Shown: positions 25,346 to 34,903, numbered from the stretch's first letter. The stretch: 64,000 nt of DNA from Nonomuraea sp. SYSU D8015 (GCF_008065375.1 NZ_VJYI01000002.1:434001-498000); one strand, 5' to 3'. The notes: generated by a model not told the origin, from the letters alone. Program-made: numbers and translations.

Positions 25346-26104
25346 CCGGAGCAGGCCCGGCATCTCTTCAGGAACGGCCTGCGCACCCCCACCTCCGGGT
25401 GGTCGGCCGGATGGACGCAGGCGAACCTGATCGCGCTGCCCAAGGAGCGCGCCTACGACTTCCTGCTGTTCGCGCAGCGCAACCCGAAACCCTGCCCGGT
25501 GCTGGACGTGACCGAGCCCGGCGCCGTCTCCGCCTCGATCTTCGGCGGCGACCTGCGCACCGACCTGCCGGCCTACCGGGTCTACGAGTACGGCGAACCG
25601 GTGGCCGAGGTCACCGACGTCGTCTTCTCCTGGCGGGACGACCTGGTCTGCTTCCTCATCGGCTGCAGCTTCACCTTCGAAGCCGCGCTGCTGGACGCGG
25701 GCGTTCCCGTGCGGCACATCGCGGCGGGGACGAACGTGCCGATGTACCGCACCGACCGCGCCTGCCGGCCCGCCGGGGAGCTGTCCGGGCCGATGGTGGT
25801 CTCCATGCCCCCGATCCCGGCCGACCTGGTGGCGACCGCCGTCCGGGTCACCTCGCGCTACCCGGCCGTGCACGGCGCGCCGGTGCACGTGGGCGACCCG
25901 CGCTCCCTCGGCATCGCCGACCTCGACCGGCCCGACTTCGGAGACCCGGTCGAGGTACGGCCTGGCGAGATCCCGGTCTTCTGGGCGTGCGGAGTCACCT
26001 CGCAGGCGGCGGTGATCCAGTCGCGCCCGCCCTTCGCCATCGCGCACGCCCCAGGGTCCATGGCCATCACCGACGTCCGGGACAGCTCCTACCTGATCCC
26101 CTGA
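25340..26104 (+). pseudogene. Putative hydro-lyase (DUF1445 / D-glutamate cyclase-like), start lost
   Basis: Homology to DUF1445 hydro-lyases runs in frame 2 from [20 protein letters not shown] at 25340 to the stop at 26104: [66 protein letters not shown]. No ATG/GTG/TTG start precedes the conserved N-terminus; the frame opens at 25310 after a stop. The first in-frame GTG is at 25499, which would drop about 53 conserved residues. The gene follows directly, in another frame, from the pxpC fragment. Family members often sit in 5-oxoproline operons. Probably non-functional, though an N-terminally shortened product is possible. Confidence 0.75.
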
Positions 26105-26108
26105 CCCG

Positions 26109-27395
26109 CTACTGATCGGTGGTGCGGCGCCGCCGGATGCGGCGGGGGTACGCCTTGGCCGTCTCGGCCAGCCGCATGGAGTGCTCGGCCTGCTTGCGCC
26201 AGTGCCCGTAGGCGTCGCCGCGCTGCGCCAGCCGGTCGAGCTCGCGCATGGTCGTGAGCGGGATGAACGCCGGCTCGGCGTCCCGCCACGGCGTGCCCGG
26301 CAGCGGCATGAACGTGTGCGTGTGGATGCGCGCCCCGAGGTCGGCCAGGTCGGCGGCGAGTTTCAGCGAGGCGGCCTGGTCGTCCTCGTCCTCGCCGGGC
26401 ATCCCGAAGATGAAGTCGACGTTGGGCCGGAATCCGTGCTCGACCGCGATCCTGACCGCGTCGCGCACCGGCGAGGTGTCGTGCCCGCGCCCCGAGGCGG
26501 CCAGCACCCTGTCAGAGCCCGACTGGGCGCCGATGATCAGGTTGTCGTTGGCGACGTACCGCTTGAGCAGCCGCATCGCCTCCGGCGTCACGTGCTCGGG
26601 CCGCACCTCCGACGGGAAGCTCCCGAAGAACACCCGCCCGTGCGGCGGCAGCTCCTCCTTGACCCCGGCCAGCAGCTCCTCCACCGCCCCGAGATCCGGA
26701 TCGGGGCCGGGGGAGCCGTACGAGAGCGAGGTGGGCGTGATGAACCGGATGTCCTTCAGGCCGCGCTCGACCATGCCGCGCACGTGCTCGCGCACGCTGG
26801 CGACCGACCGGTGCCTGAACTGGCCGCCGAACATGAACGGCGTCTGACAGAAGCGGCAGGTGTAGCGGCAGCCGCGGGTGATCTCGATCGGCCCGTTCCT
26901 GCCGACGAAGGACGGGAACGCGTCCAGCGGCAGCTGCGGCGCCGGCCTGGTGCGCAGCGCGACCCCGTCGGCGTCCCTGATCGCCAGCCCGGGGACGGTG
27001 GTGAGCGGCGCGTCCTCCTGGAGGGCGCGGACGAGCGAGATGATCGTCGACTCCCCCTCGCCGATGCCCGCCAGGTCCCAGCCCGCGTCGATGACCTGCT
27101 GCGGCTCGGCGGTGGCGTGCACGCCGCCCGCGATGTGCAGCCCCCGGCCGCCGCTCAGCTCCTTGACGGTGGCCAGCTCGGCCGCCATGGCGTCGGCGTC
27201 CGGCGAGTAGAACGACCACAGCACCAGCACCCGGTCGGCTTCGCTGTCGCGGATGTGCTCCGCGGTCTCCTCGGGGGTCGTGCCCAGCCGCAGCTCGTGC
27301 TCCACCTTCGCGGTCTCCAGGGCGGCGAGCAGCGCGTGCACGCCGTACGTCACCGCCTTGCGGTATCGGACCACCACACTCACATGAGCCACCAT
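26109..27395 (-). CDS. B12-binding-domain radical SAM protein (TIGR04013-like)
   Basis: A 428-aa enzyme. The N-terminal Rossmann-like cobalamin-binding-type domain (about 1-160) has [20 protein letters not shown] and [15 protein letters not shown]. The radical SAM core has CRYTCRFC (C176, C180, C183, CX3CX2C), followed by [12 protein letters not shown] and [14 protein letters not shown]. The arrangement matches the B12-binding/radical SAM family TIGR04013 known from archaea and bacteria, of unknown reaction. Its 3' end nearly touches the decayed hydro-lyase gene. It stands alone on this strand. Confidence 0.85.
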   Translation of the reverse strand: MVAHVSVVVRYRKAVTYGVHALLAALETAKVEHELRLGTTPEETAEHIRDSEADRVLVLWSFYSPDADAMAAELATVKELSGGRGLHIAGGVHATAEPQQVIDAGWDLAGIGEGESTIISLVRALQEDAPLTTVPGLAIRDADGVALRTRPAPQLPLDAFPSFVGRNGPIEITRGCRYTCRFCQTPFMFGGQFRHRSVASVREHVRGMVERGLKDIRFITPTSLSYGSPGPDPDLGAVEELLAGVKEELPPHGRVFFGSFPSEVRPEHVTPEAMRLLKRYVANDNLIIGAQSGSDRVLAASGRGHDTSPVRDAVRIAVEHGFRPNVDFIFGMPGEDEDDQAASLKLAADLADLGARIHTHTFMPLPGTPWRDAEPAFIPLTTMRELDRLAQRGDAYGHWRKQAEHSMRLAETAKAYPRRIRRRRTTDQ

Positions 27396-27610
27396 TGGAC
27401 TCTATGACAGGACTGGGACGCTCCTGCGTCGCGTCCACGAGCCGGTGACGCGACCGCCCTGGCCGGGCCCTGATCCAGAGGCGCGATCACGCTAGACTCG
27501 TGCCATGCACTGGCGACATTGATGACTGACCAGAGGCCGGCGCTGGGCGCGCGGACCTCCGAGGCGACGAGCACTCGGAAGTCCTCGTTCGTCCTCAGCT
27601 GGAAGGCCTC

Positions 27611-28765
27611 ATGCTCGTCCCGAAACTTTACGCCTACTCGTTCGTAGGCGATTTCATCCTGCTCTACCCGGTGTACACGTTGTTGTTCCTCGACACCGGG
27701 TTGTCCGTCGCCGAGATCTCCTCCCTGCTCGTCATCTGGTCGGTGACCGGCATGGTGCTGGAGGTCCCGTCCGGCGCCTGGGCCGACGCCGTGTCCAGGC
27801 GGCTGCTCCTGTGTCTCGGCCCGCTCCTGGCCGGCGCCGGCTTCGCCCTGTGGATCCTCTTCCCGTCCTACTGGGCGTTCGCCGCGGGCTTCGTGTTGTG
27901 GGGCGCCCAGGGCGCCCTCGTCTCCGGCGCCTACGAGGCCCTCGCCTACGAGGAGTTGGAGCGGCTCGGCCAGGAGGGCCGATACGCCGCCGTCATGGGC
28001 CGGGCCGAGTCCTTCGGCCTGGTGGCGGTGGCGGCGTCGATGGCGCTCGCCGCGCCCGTGTTCGCGGCCGGGGGACACCTCGCCGTGGGGGCGGCCAGCG
28101 TGCTGGCCTGTGTCCTGGGCGCCGCCGTCGCCCTGACGCTCCCCGAGCACCGCTCCCCCGGCGCTGACACGGAGGGAAGCTATCTGGCGGTGCTGCGGGC
28201 CGGTCTCGCGGAGGTCCGCGCGGATCGCGGCGTGCTCCACGCAGTGCTGCTGCTCTCCTTCGTCACGGCGATCTGGGGAGCATTGGAGGAGTACGTGTCC
28301 GTCCTGGGCGTCGAGGTGGGCGTGGCCAGGGCCGCCATTCCCGTACTGGTCCTCGTCGTCTGGATCGGCGCCACGGCCGGCGGCCTGCTGGCCGGCAGGG
28401 CGCAGGGCATGTCACCCCGGGCCTACGCCTTCACCGTCGGGGGAGCGGCCCTCGCCATGGCCGCGGGGGCGATCAGCGGACATCCGGCCGGGTTCGCGCT
28501 GATCGCGGTGGCGTTCGGGGCGTTCCAGCTGGCCGGCGTGGTGGCCGACGCGCGGCTCCAGGAGCGGATCACCGGTCCGTCCCGTGCCACCGTGACGTCG
28601 GTCGCCGGTCTGGGCACGAACGTGGTCACGCTGGCGGTCTACACCGCCTACGGCGCCGCCTCGTCGGGCCTGTCGCACGGCGTGACGTTCGCCGTCCTGG
28701 TGGCGCCGTACGTGCTGGTCGCCGTCCTGGCGGCCCGCCCGCCGGCGCCGTCGCCCGTTCAGTAG
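27611..28765 (+). CDS. MFS transporter
   Basis: A 384-aa major facilitator protein with 12 predicted membrane helices. GGAAGG precedes the ATG. The loop 2-3 motif A-like stretch is GAWADAVSRRLLL, and the TM4-5 region is GALVSGAYEALAYEELERLG. The TM4-5 acidic motif resembles small drug/efflux-type MFS proteins related to those annotated as tetracycline/macrolide exporters. Substrate unknown. Its last codons overlap the convergent gene at 28759. Confidence 0.88.
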   Translation: MLVPKLYAYSFVGDFILLYPVYTLLFLDTGLSVAEISSLLVIWSVTGMVLEVPSGAWADAVSRRLLLCLGPLLAGAGFALWILFPSYWAFAAGFVLWGAQGALVSGAYEALAYEELERLGQEGRYAAVMGRAESFGLVAVAASMALAAPVFAAGGHLAVGAASVLACVLGAAVALTLPEHRSPGADTEGSYLAVLRAGLAEVRADRGVLHAVLLLSFVTAIWGALEEYVSVLGVEVGVARAAIPVLVLVVWIGATAGGLLAGRAQGMSPRAYAFTVGGAALAMAAGAISGHPAGFALIAVAFGAFQLAGVVADARLQERITGPSRATVTSVAGLGTNVVTLAVYTAYGAASSGLSHGVTFAVLVAPYVLVAVLAARPPAPSPVQ

Positions 28766-29259
28766 CGGGACGGGATCCGCTTGGGCAGGGGCGGCGGTGC
28801 GGGAGCCTCCTCCTCCGGCTGCGGAGGAGGCGGCTCAGCCGGCGCCGCCGCCTTGCACCGCCACCGGGACGGGAACGCCGAGGCGGCCAGCAACAGGCAA
28901 CCGGCCGGGAGCGACCAGGTGCCGAGCAAGGTCTTGTATGCCTCGGGATATTCTCTCGGCAGGAAATCCCACCACAGCATGTGGTCGCCACCCATGCTCA
29001 GGCGCACCAGCAGAGACGCCCCCAAGGCGGTGAAGGCCAGGCCGGGCAGCAACGAGGCGAGCGGCGACAGCCTCGACCCGGCCAGCACACCGATGAGGAC
29101 GAAGGCGCCGATGAACATCGACATCGGTATCCAGTCGATGGTGAGCTGCGCCAAGAGGCGATAACGCTCGGCGGCGCCGTATGACAGTCCTACCGCGATC
29201 AGGGGTGTGGCCAGCAGTCCTGCGCCGGCGCCGAGCCAATGACGAACACCATTACGCAC
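28759..29259 (-). CDS. Hypothetical membrane protein with proline-rich tail
   Basis: A 166-aa protein. The GTG at 29259 is chosen because GGAGG lies 8 nt upstream; GTG 29268 overlaps that site. Four hydrophobic helices are visible (LATPLIAVGLSYG, FIGAFVLIGVLAG, LLPGLAFTALGASLL, LPAGCLLLAASAF). The cytoplasmic tail is rich in Pro and Glu (EPPPPQPEEEAPAPPPLP). No family recognised. Convergent with the MFS gene (7-bp overlap). Confidence 0.65.
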   Translation of the reverse strand: MRNGVRHWLGAGAGLLATPLIAVGLSYGAAERYRLLAQLTIDWIPMSMFIGAFVLIGVLAGSRLSPLASLLPGLAFTALGASLLVRLSMGGDHMLWWDFLPREYPEAYKTLLGTWSLPAGCLLLAASAFPSRWRCKAAAPAEPPPPQPEEEAPAPPPLPKRIPSRY

Positions 29260-29441
29260 AGAGAACACCTCCGCAACGTGACCTTACCCACCCACCCTCC
29301 GCACCACCGTTTATTGCGGGAAATGTCCGATTCGGGGCCATGGCCAAAACCCGGCCATAACACCGAAATAGAGACCCTTTGATATCTGACGCTGCCCGTA
29401 CCAGCCGTTAACTTGACAGCACCCCCACCCGAGGAGTGCAC

Positions 29442-30572
29442 ATGTTGAGTAAGCGCTGTGCGCTGGTGGGCGGCGTCATCTTAGCCGTCTGCCTCGCAAC
29501 CCCCCTCAGCCCAGCCGCAGCTGACCCTGCACCTCAATCCGCCTCCCCACCAGCAGCTCCCCCGTCCATGATCGACGCGCTGGAACGCGACCTCGGCCTC
29601 TCCGAGGCGCAGGTCGTCGCCAGGCTCGCCAACGAGGAACGCGCCGCGGCCGCGGAAACCGCACTGACCGCGCAGCTCGGCGCATCGTTCGGCGGCGCCT
29701 GGCTGAGCGACGACGCATCCAAGCTCATGGTCGCCACCACCGACGCCAACGCCGCCCCGGCCATCGAGGCGAAGGGCGCACAGCCGGTCCTCGTCAAGCG
29801 CACGCTGGCCGACCTCAACGCGGTCGTGCAGCAGCTCGACCGGGCCCCGCGGCGGGCCACGGCAGGCGCGACGCTCTGGTACGTCGACGTGAAGACCAAC
29901 ACCGTCTCCGTCCAGGCGCCCACGGTCCAGGCCGCCGACGCCCTCGTGGCGGCCGCCGGCGTCGACCGGAGCCTGGTCACCGTGTCGGCGACGGCCGAGC
30001 AGCCGATGACGTACATCGACATCGTCGGCGGCATGCCGTTCTACATCGGCTCCAGCCGCTGCAGCGTCGGCTTCTCCGTCACCAGGGGCAGCACCCCCGG
30101 CTTCGTCACCGCCGGGCACTGCGGCCGGGCCGGCGCCAGGACCACCAACCCCACGGGCACCTTCCAGGGCTCGTCCTTCCCCGGCAACGACTACGCCTGG
30201 GTCGCCGCTCCCGGCAACAACCCGACGCCCTACGTACGCGGCTCCGGCGGCTCGCTGGTGACCGTCCGCGGCTCCACCCAGGCCTCGGTCGGCGCCTCCA
30301 TCTGCCGCTCCGGCTCCACCACCGGCTGGCGCTGCGGCATCATCCAGCAGCACGGCGCCACGGTCCGCTACCCGCAGGGCACGGTCACCGGCCTGACCAG
30401 GACCAGCGCGTGCGCCCAGCCGGGCGACTCCGGCGGCTCGTTCATCTCGGGCAGCCAGGCCCAGGGCGTCACCTCCGGCGGCTCCGGCAACTGCAGCATC
30501 GGCGGCACCACGTACCACCAGCCGGTCAATGAGATCTTGAGCGTTTACGGTCTCACGCTGCGAACAGGCTGA
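29442..30572 (+). CDS. Secreted S1 serine protease, streptogrisin / alpha-lytic type
   Basis: A 376-aa preproenzyme. ATG 29442 follows GAGGAG by 5 nt. Signal peptide about 1-28 (LVGGVILAVCLATPLSPAAA). The pro-region resembles alpha-lytic protease prodomains (LSEAQVVARLANEE). The mature domain begins near 192 (IVGGMPFYI). The catalytic triad is His in FVTAGHCG, Asp in GNDYAWV and Ser in QPGDSGGSF; six Cys form the usual three disulfides. It is secreted and autoprocessed. A strong hairpin terminator lies at 30608-30642. Confidence 0.93.
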   Translation: MLSKRCALVGGVILAVCLATPLSPAAADPAPQSASPPAAPPSMIDALERDLGLSEAQVVARLANEERAAAAETALTAQLGASFGGAWLSDDASKLMVATTDANAAPAIEAKGAQPVLVKRTLADLNAVVQQLDRAPRRATAGATLWYVDVKTNTVSVQAPTVQAADALVAAAGVDRSLVTVSATAEQPMTYIDIVGGMPFYIGSSRCSVGFSVTRGSTPGFVTAGHCGRAGARTTNPTGTFQGSSFPGNDYAWVAAPGNNPTPYVRGSGGSLVTVRGSTQASVGASICRSGSTTGWRCGIIQQHGATVRYPQGTVTGLTRTSACAQPGDSGGSFISGSQAQGVTSGGSGNCSIGGTTYHQPVNEILSVYGLTLRTG

Positions 30573-30607
30573 GCCTCAATGCTCCGGACCTGCTGACCGA
30601 AAACCCG

Positions 30608-30642
30608 CGCAGCGTGCCCACCAGACCCGGGCACGCTGCGCG
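30608..30642 (+). terminator. Hairpin terminator after the S1 protease
   Basis: A perfect 13-bp stem (30608-30620 with 30630-30642) with a 9-nt loop, 35 nt past the protease stop. GC-rich with no U-tract, as usual in this host type. Confidence 0.75.
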
Positions 30643-30720
30643 TCCGCTTCATCGATGACTTTTCGCCGCTCGCCCGGTCTGTCTGTCGTACCCATCCCTT
30701 ACAGACAGAGGAGTGAGCCG

Positions 30721-31101
30721 ATGAGACGCCCCAGCCTGGGCAGCCTCCTGCTCGCCAGCACCGACCCCGAGCGCCTGCGCGCCTGGTACGCCACAGCGCT
30801 CGACCCCGAGGACGTCTCCGACGTCAACGGCTACCGGATCCTCAAGTTCGGCGAGTTCTTCCTGCTCATCGACACGCGGGACGACGTCGCCGACAAGAAT
30901 CCCGAGCCCGGCAGGGTGATACTGAACTTCGACGTGGACGACGCCCAGGCCGTGGCGGCCCGCATGGAGAAGGTCGGCGTGACGTGGCTGGCCGAGCTCG
31001 AGGACCGCGACGGCAGCCTCTTCGCCACCGCGATCGACCCGGACGGCAACTACGTCCAGATCATCCAGCTCAGCGAAGAGCACCGGAAGGGGATGCAGTG
31101 A
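30721..31101 (+). CDS. VOC-family protein
   Basis: A 126-aa glyoxalase/bleomycin-resistance fold protein: [55 protein letters not shown]. The start at 30721 is preceded by AGAGGAGTGAG. The stop overlaps the next VOC gene by one base (TGATG), so the two are a coupled pair. Single-module VOC proteins dimerise to build the site; whether this one is an enzyme or a sequestering protein is not visible. Confidence 0.8.
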   Translation: MRRPSLGSLLLASTDPERLRAWYATALDPEDVSDVNGYRILKFGEFFLLIDTRDDVADKNPEPGRVILNFDVDDAQAVAARMEKVGVTWLAELEDRDGSLFATAIDPDGNYVQIIQLSEEHRKGMQ

Positions 31102-31469
31102 TGTTCGGCTCGACAAAGGCCTTCAGCGGCTTCTCGGTGAACGACATCGCCGCGGCGAGGAAGTTCTACGGCGAAACCCTGGGGCTGCGGGTCACGGAGG
31201 AACACGGCCTGCTGACCCTGCACATAGCGGGCGGCACGGAGATCCTCGTCTATCCGAAGGAGGACCACACCCCGGCCACGTTCACGATTCTCAACTTCCC
31301 GGTGGACGACATCGACAAGGCCGTGGACGAGCTGGTGGCCCGCGGAGTGCGTTTCGAGCGCTACCCGCACATCAAGGCAGACGAGAAGGGCATCTTCCGC
31401 GAGGCCGGCCCGCCTATCGCCTGGTTCACCGACCCGGCGGGAAACGTCCTGTCGGTCCTGCAGGTATAA
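31101..31469 (+). CDS. VOC-family protein
   Basis: A 122-aa VOC protein coupled to the gene before it. Motifs: [70 protein letters not shown]. The paired VOC genes may form a heterodimer or act separately. No regulator is adjacent. Confidence 0.82.
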   Translation: MFGSTKAFSGFSVNDIAAARKFYGETLGLRVTEEHGLLTLHIAGGTEILVYPKEDHTPATFTILNFPVDDIDKAVDELVARGVRFERYPHIKADEKGIFREAGPPIAWFTDPAGNVLSVLQV

Positions 31470-31573
31470 GCCGGACGGGTACGGCTGCGGGAAAGCGGCG
31501 TGTGCAGGCGCGCTCCAGCGGGAGCGCGCCGGCCCGCTCCGGCCGCTCCCGGCCGCTTCTCGCCGCTCTGCGG

Positions 31574-32326
31574 CTACGGGAGCGAGATGAAGAGCATCTC
31601 GCCCACTTTCCGATACCCCACGCGCGCGTAGACCTGCGCGGCCCCATCATCCGCCGGAGTGAGGAACGGCGTCGTGATCCCGGCTTTGGCGCCCTCACGC
31701 GTCAACAGCGCCGTGACCGCTCCCCCGATCCCCCGCCGCCGGTGCGAATCACGTACCGCGATGCCCGCGACCTCGGCGACCCCGCGATGCGGGCTCCCCA
31801 CCTGCCCACCGCCCACGACGTCCCCCGTCGTCGTGTCGACGGCGGCGGCCACGAGCCCACCCCCGTCCAAGACCCTTCGAAGCCGCGCGACGTCGTGGTC
31901 GCTCGCCTCCCCCGCCCCGAAGGCCTCGTTCATCACCCGCGCCACCGGCCAGAGCTCGGAATCCTCGCTGACCAGCGCGACCCGGAGGGCGGGATCGTCC
32001 ACAGGAGCGTCCGCGACCTCGCCCGGCGGGCAGACCAACAGCGGAAAACGGCCTTCCTGCTTGAACCCGGCCGCGAGCAGCGCGCTCTCCACCTTCGGCG
32101 CGGCCGCCGGCACGTACTCCAGCCGCGGCGTCCTGCTCCGCTCCCGGAACACCGCGACCAGCTCGGCCACCTCCTCCGCCGTGGGCGCGCTGTCATCGTC
32201 AGGGATGGCGTAGTTGAAGGGGAGCGCGTCGTCCTTCTCATCGAACCGGACCGTGAACCCCCCGACCCGGGTCGCCCCAGACCCCGCCACCGACCTGAGA
32301 TAGGCGTGTACGTCGGCTGCCAGCAA
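31574..32326 (-). CDS. GNAT-family N-acetyltransferase
   Basis: A 250-aa protein. The TTG at 32326 (read as MLAADVHAYL) is chosen because AAGGA lies 6 nt upstream; the longer open frame to 32611 overlaps the neighbouring gene and is shadow. The C-terminal GNAT domain has AAAVDTTTGDVVGGGQV, then AEVAGIAVRDSHRRRGIGGA (acetyl-CoA pyrophosphate loop RRRGIG), then DDGAAQVYARVGYRKVGEM. The N-terminal 110 residues form a second, weaker GNAT-like half. Substrate unknown. Confidence 0.85.
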   Translation of the reverse strand: MLAADVHAYLRSVAGSGATRVGGFTVRFDEKDDALPFNYAIPDDDSAPTAEEVAELVAVFRERSRTPRLEYVPAAAPKVESALLAAGFKQEGRFPLLVCPPGEVADAPVDDPALRVALVSEDSELWPVARVMNEAFGAGEASDHDVARLRRVLDGGGLVAAAVDTTTGDVVGGGQVGSPHRGVAEVAGIAVRDSHRRRGIGGAVTALLTREGAKAGITTPFLTPADDGAAQVYARVGYRKVGEMLFISLP

Positions 32327-32363
32327 GTGAGATCCTTCCCCCTCGATCGTCGATCCGCCCAAC

Positions 32364-33194
32364 CTAGGCTTCGGCGGATTTCCGGACAACCGAATTAGCG
32401 GCGAGCACATGTTCGGCGAACCGCAGGATGGCGAGCCGTCGTTCCCCGAGTGCCGTCGCCTCCCAGATCCGCCGCTCGAGCAGCACACCGCGCTCCTCCA
32501 GACCGAGATGCCGGATCCATTGGCGAAGGCGTGTGGGGAACGGCAGGTAGTGTCCCTCGGCGGCGAACCAGGCCACGTAGGCGTGCTTGACCAGTTGCAC
32601 GGCGAGCTCATGGAAAAGCCACCCGTCGTCCCTGTCGGCGCAGTCGCGGAGGGCGTCGGCGTACTCGGGCAGCTGCTGCCCCAGCGCGTCCATCACCTTG
32701 GTGATCAGCTGGGCGGACGGGCCGCGCATCGACTTCCGGATGCCCTGCGCGACCCGGTCGCGATCCACCAGCAGTCTCCCGTGGACGAATCCGGCCACCG
32801 CGTGCAACGGCTGGGGCCACGCCCGCTCCTGCCACCCGTCACCGGCCTCGACCAGCGCGCACCACGCATCGAATCGCGTACGCGTGTAGTGGGCGACATC
32901 GACGTCCCACCCCGAGACATGGAGCTTGTCCAGCCCGAACGCGGCGTCGTGAAACTGCGTGGTGTCGGTGCAGGGATCGCTCAGCTCCTCAGCCGGCCGC
33001 CGCGCGGGCAGCGGCAGCTCGTCCTCACCCCAAATGATCACGATGTCCAGATCCGAGTGCGCGGTGAACCCGCTGAACACCGACCCCTGCCCATAGGCGA
33101 AGTCGATCCGCGCCCCGCACCCGCCGTAGGCCTCCACCACACGCCGCGCCACCTGCTCAGCCGCATCGTCCGTCGGTCCGCCCACAGTGGACAT
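32364..33194 (-). CDS. Nucleotidyltransferase-fold protein
   Basis: About 276 aa; the start is uncertain between ATG 33194 and GTG 33218, neither with a good ribosome site. The pol-beta-like motif is present: GQGSVFSGFTAHSDLDIVI, that is hG[GS] followed by DxD, with further Asp in VSGWDVDVAHYT. The C-terminal helices (KVMDALGQQLPEYADAL) resemble HEPN-like or substrate-binding bundles of aminoglycoside/DUF4037-type nucleotidyltransferases. It may transfer a nucleotide to a small molecule or macromolecule. It sits at the left edge of a scarred island. Confidence 0.7.
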   Translation of the reverse strand: MSTVGGPTDDAAEQVARRVVEAYGGCGARIDFAYGQGSVFSGFTAHSDLDIVIIWGEDELPLPARRPAEELSDPCTDTTQFHDAAFGLDKLHVSGWDVDVAHYTRTRFDAWCALVEAGDGWQERAWPQPLHAVAGFVHGRLLVDRDRVAQGIRKSMRGPSAQLITKVMDALGQQLPEYADALRDCADRDDGWLFHELAVQLVKHAYVAWFAAEGHYLPFPTRLRQWIRHLGLEERGVLLERRIWEATALGERRLAILRFAEHVLAANSVVRKSAEA

Positions 33195-33283
33195 CCAAGC
33201 ACGGGAGGACGAGATCACTGTGGCAGCCGCCCATCACGCCGCGGCGTCGAGGCGGACGGGCTCAGCCGAGTACCGTTTGCCCC

Positions 33284-33483
33284 ATGTTCGCCACCTTCGA
33301 CACCGTGGCTTCCCTTTATCAGAAGGCGCGCCCGACTACCCGGCCGATCTGTATTCCGAACTGCTCGCGATGACGGGGGTCGAACCGCCTGCGCACCTCC
33401 TCGAAGCCGGATGCGGCCCCGGAAAAGCCACACACTCTGGCAGAGCTGGGATTTCAGATCACTGCCGTCGAGTTCGGTGAATG
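33284..33483 (+). pseudogene. N-terminal stump of a SAM-dependent methyltransferase, two frameshifts
   Basis: Three frames in order give one class I methyltransferase N-terminus. MFATFDTVASLYQKARP starts at 33284. DYPADLYSELLAMTGVEPP then LLEAGCGPGKAT (motif I) follow after a 1-nt loss near 33333. TLAELGFQITAVEFGE then follows after a shift near 33430, ending at the stop at 33483. Homology ends just after motif II, so about three-quarters of the protein is missing. Its 3' end meets the truncated 3' end of the convergent vapC. Confidence 0.75.
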
Positions 33484-33680
33484 ATCACTTCATCGTTCGA
33501 GGCAGTGATCAGATCCTGCCTGACGAGGCGGGTGATGACGCGAGCAACTTCGCTTGGCATATGGCCGGGCGCCATCCAGACGAGGTCGGTCATGATGGCC
33601 TTGCGCGCGGCGCGGCCGGCCTCCCCGTCGTCCACCAGAGCGTTGATCATGACAGAGGCGTCGACTACGAGCACCGGCAA
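33459..33680 (-). pseudogene. Truncated PIN-domain toxin (VapC-like)
   Basis: 73 aa, whereas VapC toxins are about 125-140 aa. The N-terminal PIN motif VLVVDASVMINALVDD (first catalytic Asp) and PSEVARVITRLVRQ (Glu) are intact, but the second acidic cluster and C-terminus are missing. Family likeness stops around LITASNDE, after which the frame runs into the methyltransferase stump. It probably lacks RNase activity. It starts inside the vapB gene (16-bp overlap), the normal arrangement. Confidence 0.75.
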
Positions 33681-33943
33681 TCTCCGGTGGTCTCAGCCAG
33701 TTGATCTTCCCGCTCACTCCGCGCCTGGCGGACGAGTTCCGCAGTCTGCCCAGGAGTGCTGTGCATGCCATCGTCCCGCCCCTCGAACTGGGCAATGAGG
33801 TCGATGTTGCGAGAACGGCGCGCGTCCGCCATCAAGAGCCCCAGCATGTACGCCTGCGCGGACTGCCCATTGGCACGAGCTCGCGCTGCGATGGCGTCGG
33901 CGACGTCATCTGGAACATCGCGGATCTGCATATTCCTAGGCAT
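33665..33943 (-). CDS. vapB: VapB/FitA-like antitoxin
   Basis: A 92-aa ribbon-helix-helix protein: MQIRDVPDDVADAIAARARA (strand and helix 1), then GQSAQAYMLGLL (helix 2), then a toxin-binding tail with Asp/Glu/Arg. FitA/VapB antitoxins bind DNA as dimers and block the partner PIN toxin. Met5 (33931) is an alternative start. The gene is intact although its toxin is truncated, which would leave a solitary antitoxin and DNA-binding regulator. Confidence 0.8.
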   Translation of the reverse strand: MPRNMQIRDVPDDVADAIAARARANGQSAQAYMLGLLMADARRSRNIDLIAQFEGRDDGMHSTPGQTAELVRQARSEREDQLAETTGDCRCS

Positions 33944-34043
33944 GCCTTCGTTTTACATGCAGACACCCAACCCGTTCGGACCGCACCGCTGTGAGCTGGG
34001 CGGGCCCTGACCTTGAAGGCTCGTGATTGATACGCTGATCGTC

Positions 34044-34649
34044 ATGGGAGCTGGAGAGGCATCTCTGCGGCTAGTGGACGTGACGTTGGCGTTAGAGACG
34101 ACTCTCACCGCCCTGAGGGCTGTAGGGGCCGACCCGATGTACCGCGTGGGTGGCACAGGTGCCGCTCTACTGCAAGGTGTTCATCTTCCTGTCGGAGATG
34201 TTGACCTCTTGGTGGCTCGGCGGAAGGACGTGGACGCGTTCGCTGCCGCCCTTTCGTCCTTTCCCTGTCTGTATGCGGCATCTTGGCTTCCCGAGAGTTC
34301 GCAGTATTTCGCTAGGTACGAGGTGAACGGGGTCCATTTAGAGATCAGCACGGTCGAGCAGGAGACCGACTCCGATGGGATGGAGTGCGTTGGCCGTGGC
34401 CCGTGGCAGCACTACGTCCTGATCAGGTGTGGCACGCACCGCGTTCCTGTCGTGCGCCTGGAACTGCGGTTGGCCACAGAACTCTTGCGTGATCGGCCCG
34501 ATCGATACGAACCTCTCCTCGACCACATGGCGGCGCACGGCTTCGATGCAGATCTTCTGCATAGGGCTATGACTGCTCGCGGTCTTTCGATGGAACGCCG
34601 GCGCTTGGTTAACGACCGCCTGGCCCATTCCTCTCCCCGCTCCGGGTAG
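34044..34649 (+). CDS. Nucleotidyltransferase-like domain protein
   Basis: 201 aa from ATG 34044 (MGAGEASLRLVDVTLALE); GTG 34023 is the alternative. A nucleotidyltransferase-like core is suggested by YRVGGTGAALLQGVHLPVGD followed by DVDLLVARRKDVDAF, an xGG...DxD pattern as in AbiEii/MinNT-type folds. Codon use is less GC3-biased here (for example gcttggttaacgac) than in neighbours, hinting at transfer. No partner antitoxin is seen next to it. Function unknown. Confidence 0.6.
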   Translation: MGAGEASLRLVDVTLALETTLTALRAVGADPMYRVGGTGAALLQGVHLPVGDVDLLVARRKDVDAFAAALSSFPCLYAASWLPESSQYFARYEVNGVHLEISTVEQETDSDGMECVGRGPWQHYVLIRCGTHRVPVVRLELRLATELLRDRPDRYEPLLDHMAAHGFDADLLHRAMTARGLSMERRRLVNDRLAHSSPRSG

Positions 34650-34672
34650 CTGCCGGGGACCGGAGTTCGATC

Positions 34673-34896
34673 GCCCCCAGCCACGTCCCGCCCGAACTCC
34701 TCGCCCGGTTCAAGGCCCACCGTGAGACGCAGGATGCCGAGCGGGAGCGGGCGGTCCTCGGCCACACCCGCGTGACGACCACCGAGCGCTACACCCACGT
34801 TTCCACACCGCTGATGCGCGATGCGGGCTAACGGCTCGCTTCAGCTCTCTGGGGATGGCCGTTGCAACCAGGACTGCAACCATGACGCCTTTGAAG
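34673..34896 (+). pseudogene. Tyrosine recombinase (integrase) C-terminal remnant
   Basis: Frame 2 encodes PPELLARFKAHRETQDAER, joined in frame to VLGHTRVTTTERYTHVSTP, the catalytic C-terminus of a phage/ICE integrase with its His and Tyr (ERYTHV). The expected 100 or so residues between the two parts are missing and an early stop follows at 34831. Fragments of the normal tail (RLASALWG, then AVATRTATMT) appear in other frames to about 34896. It lies immediately beside tRNA-Ser, the usual target of such elements. Confidence 0.75.
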
Positions 34897-34903
34897 ATCG
34901 AGA

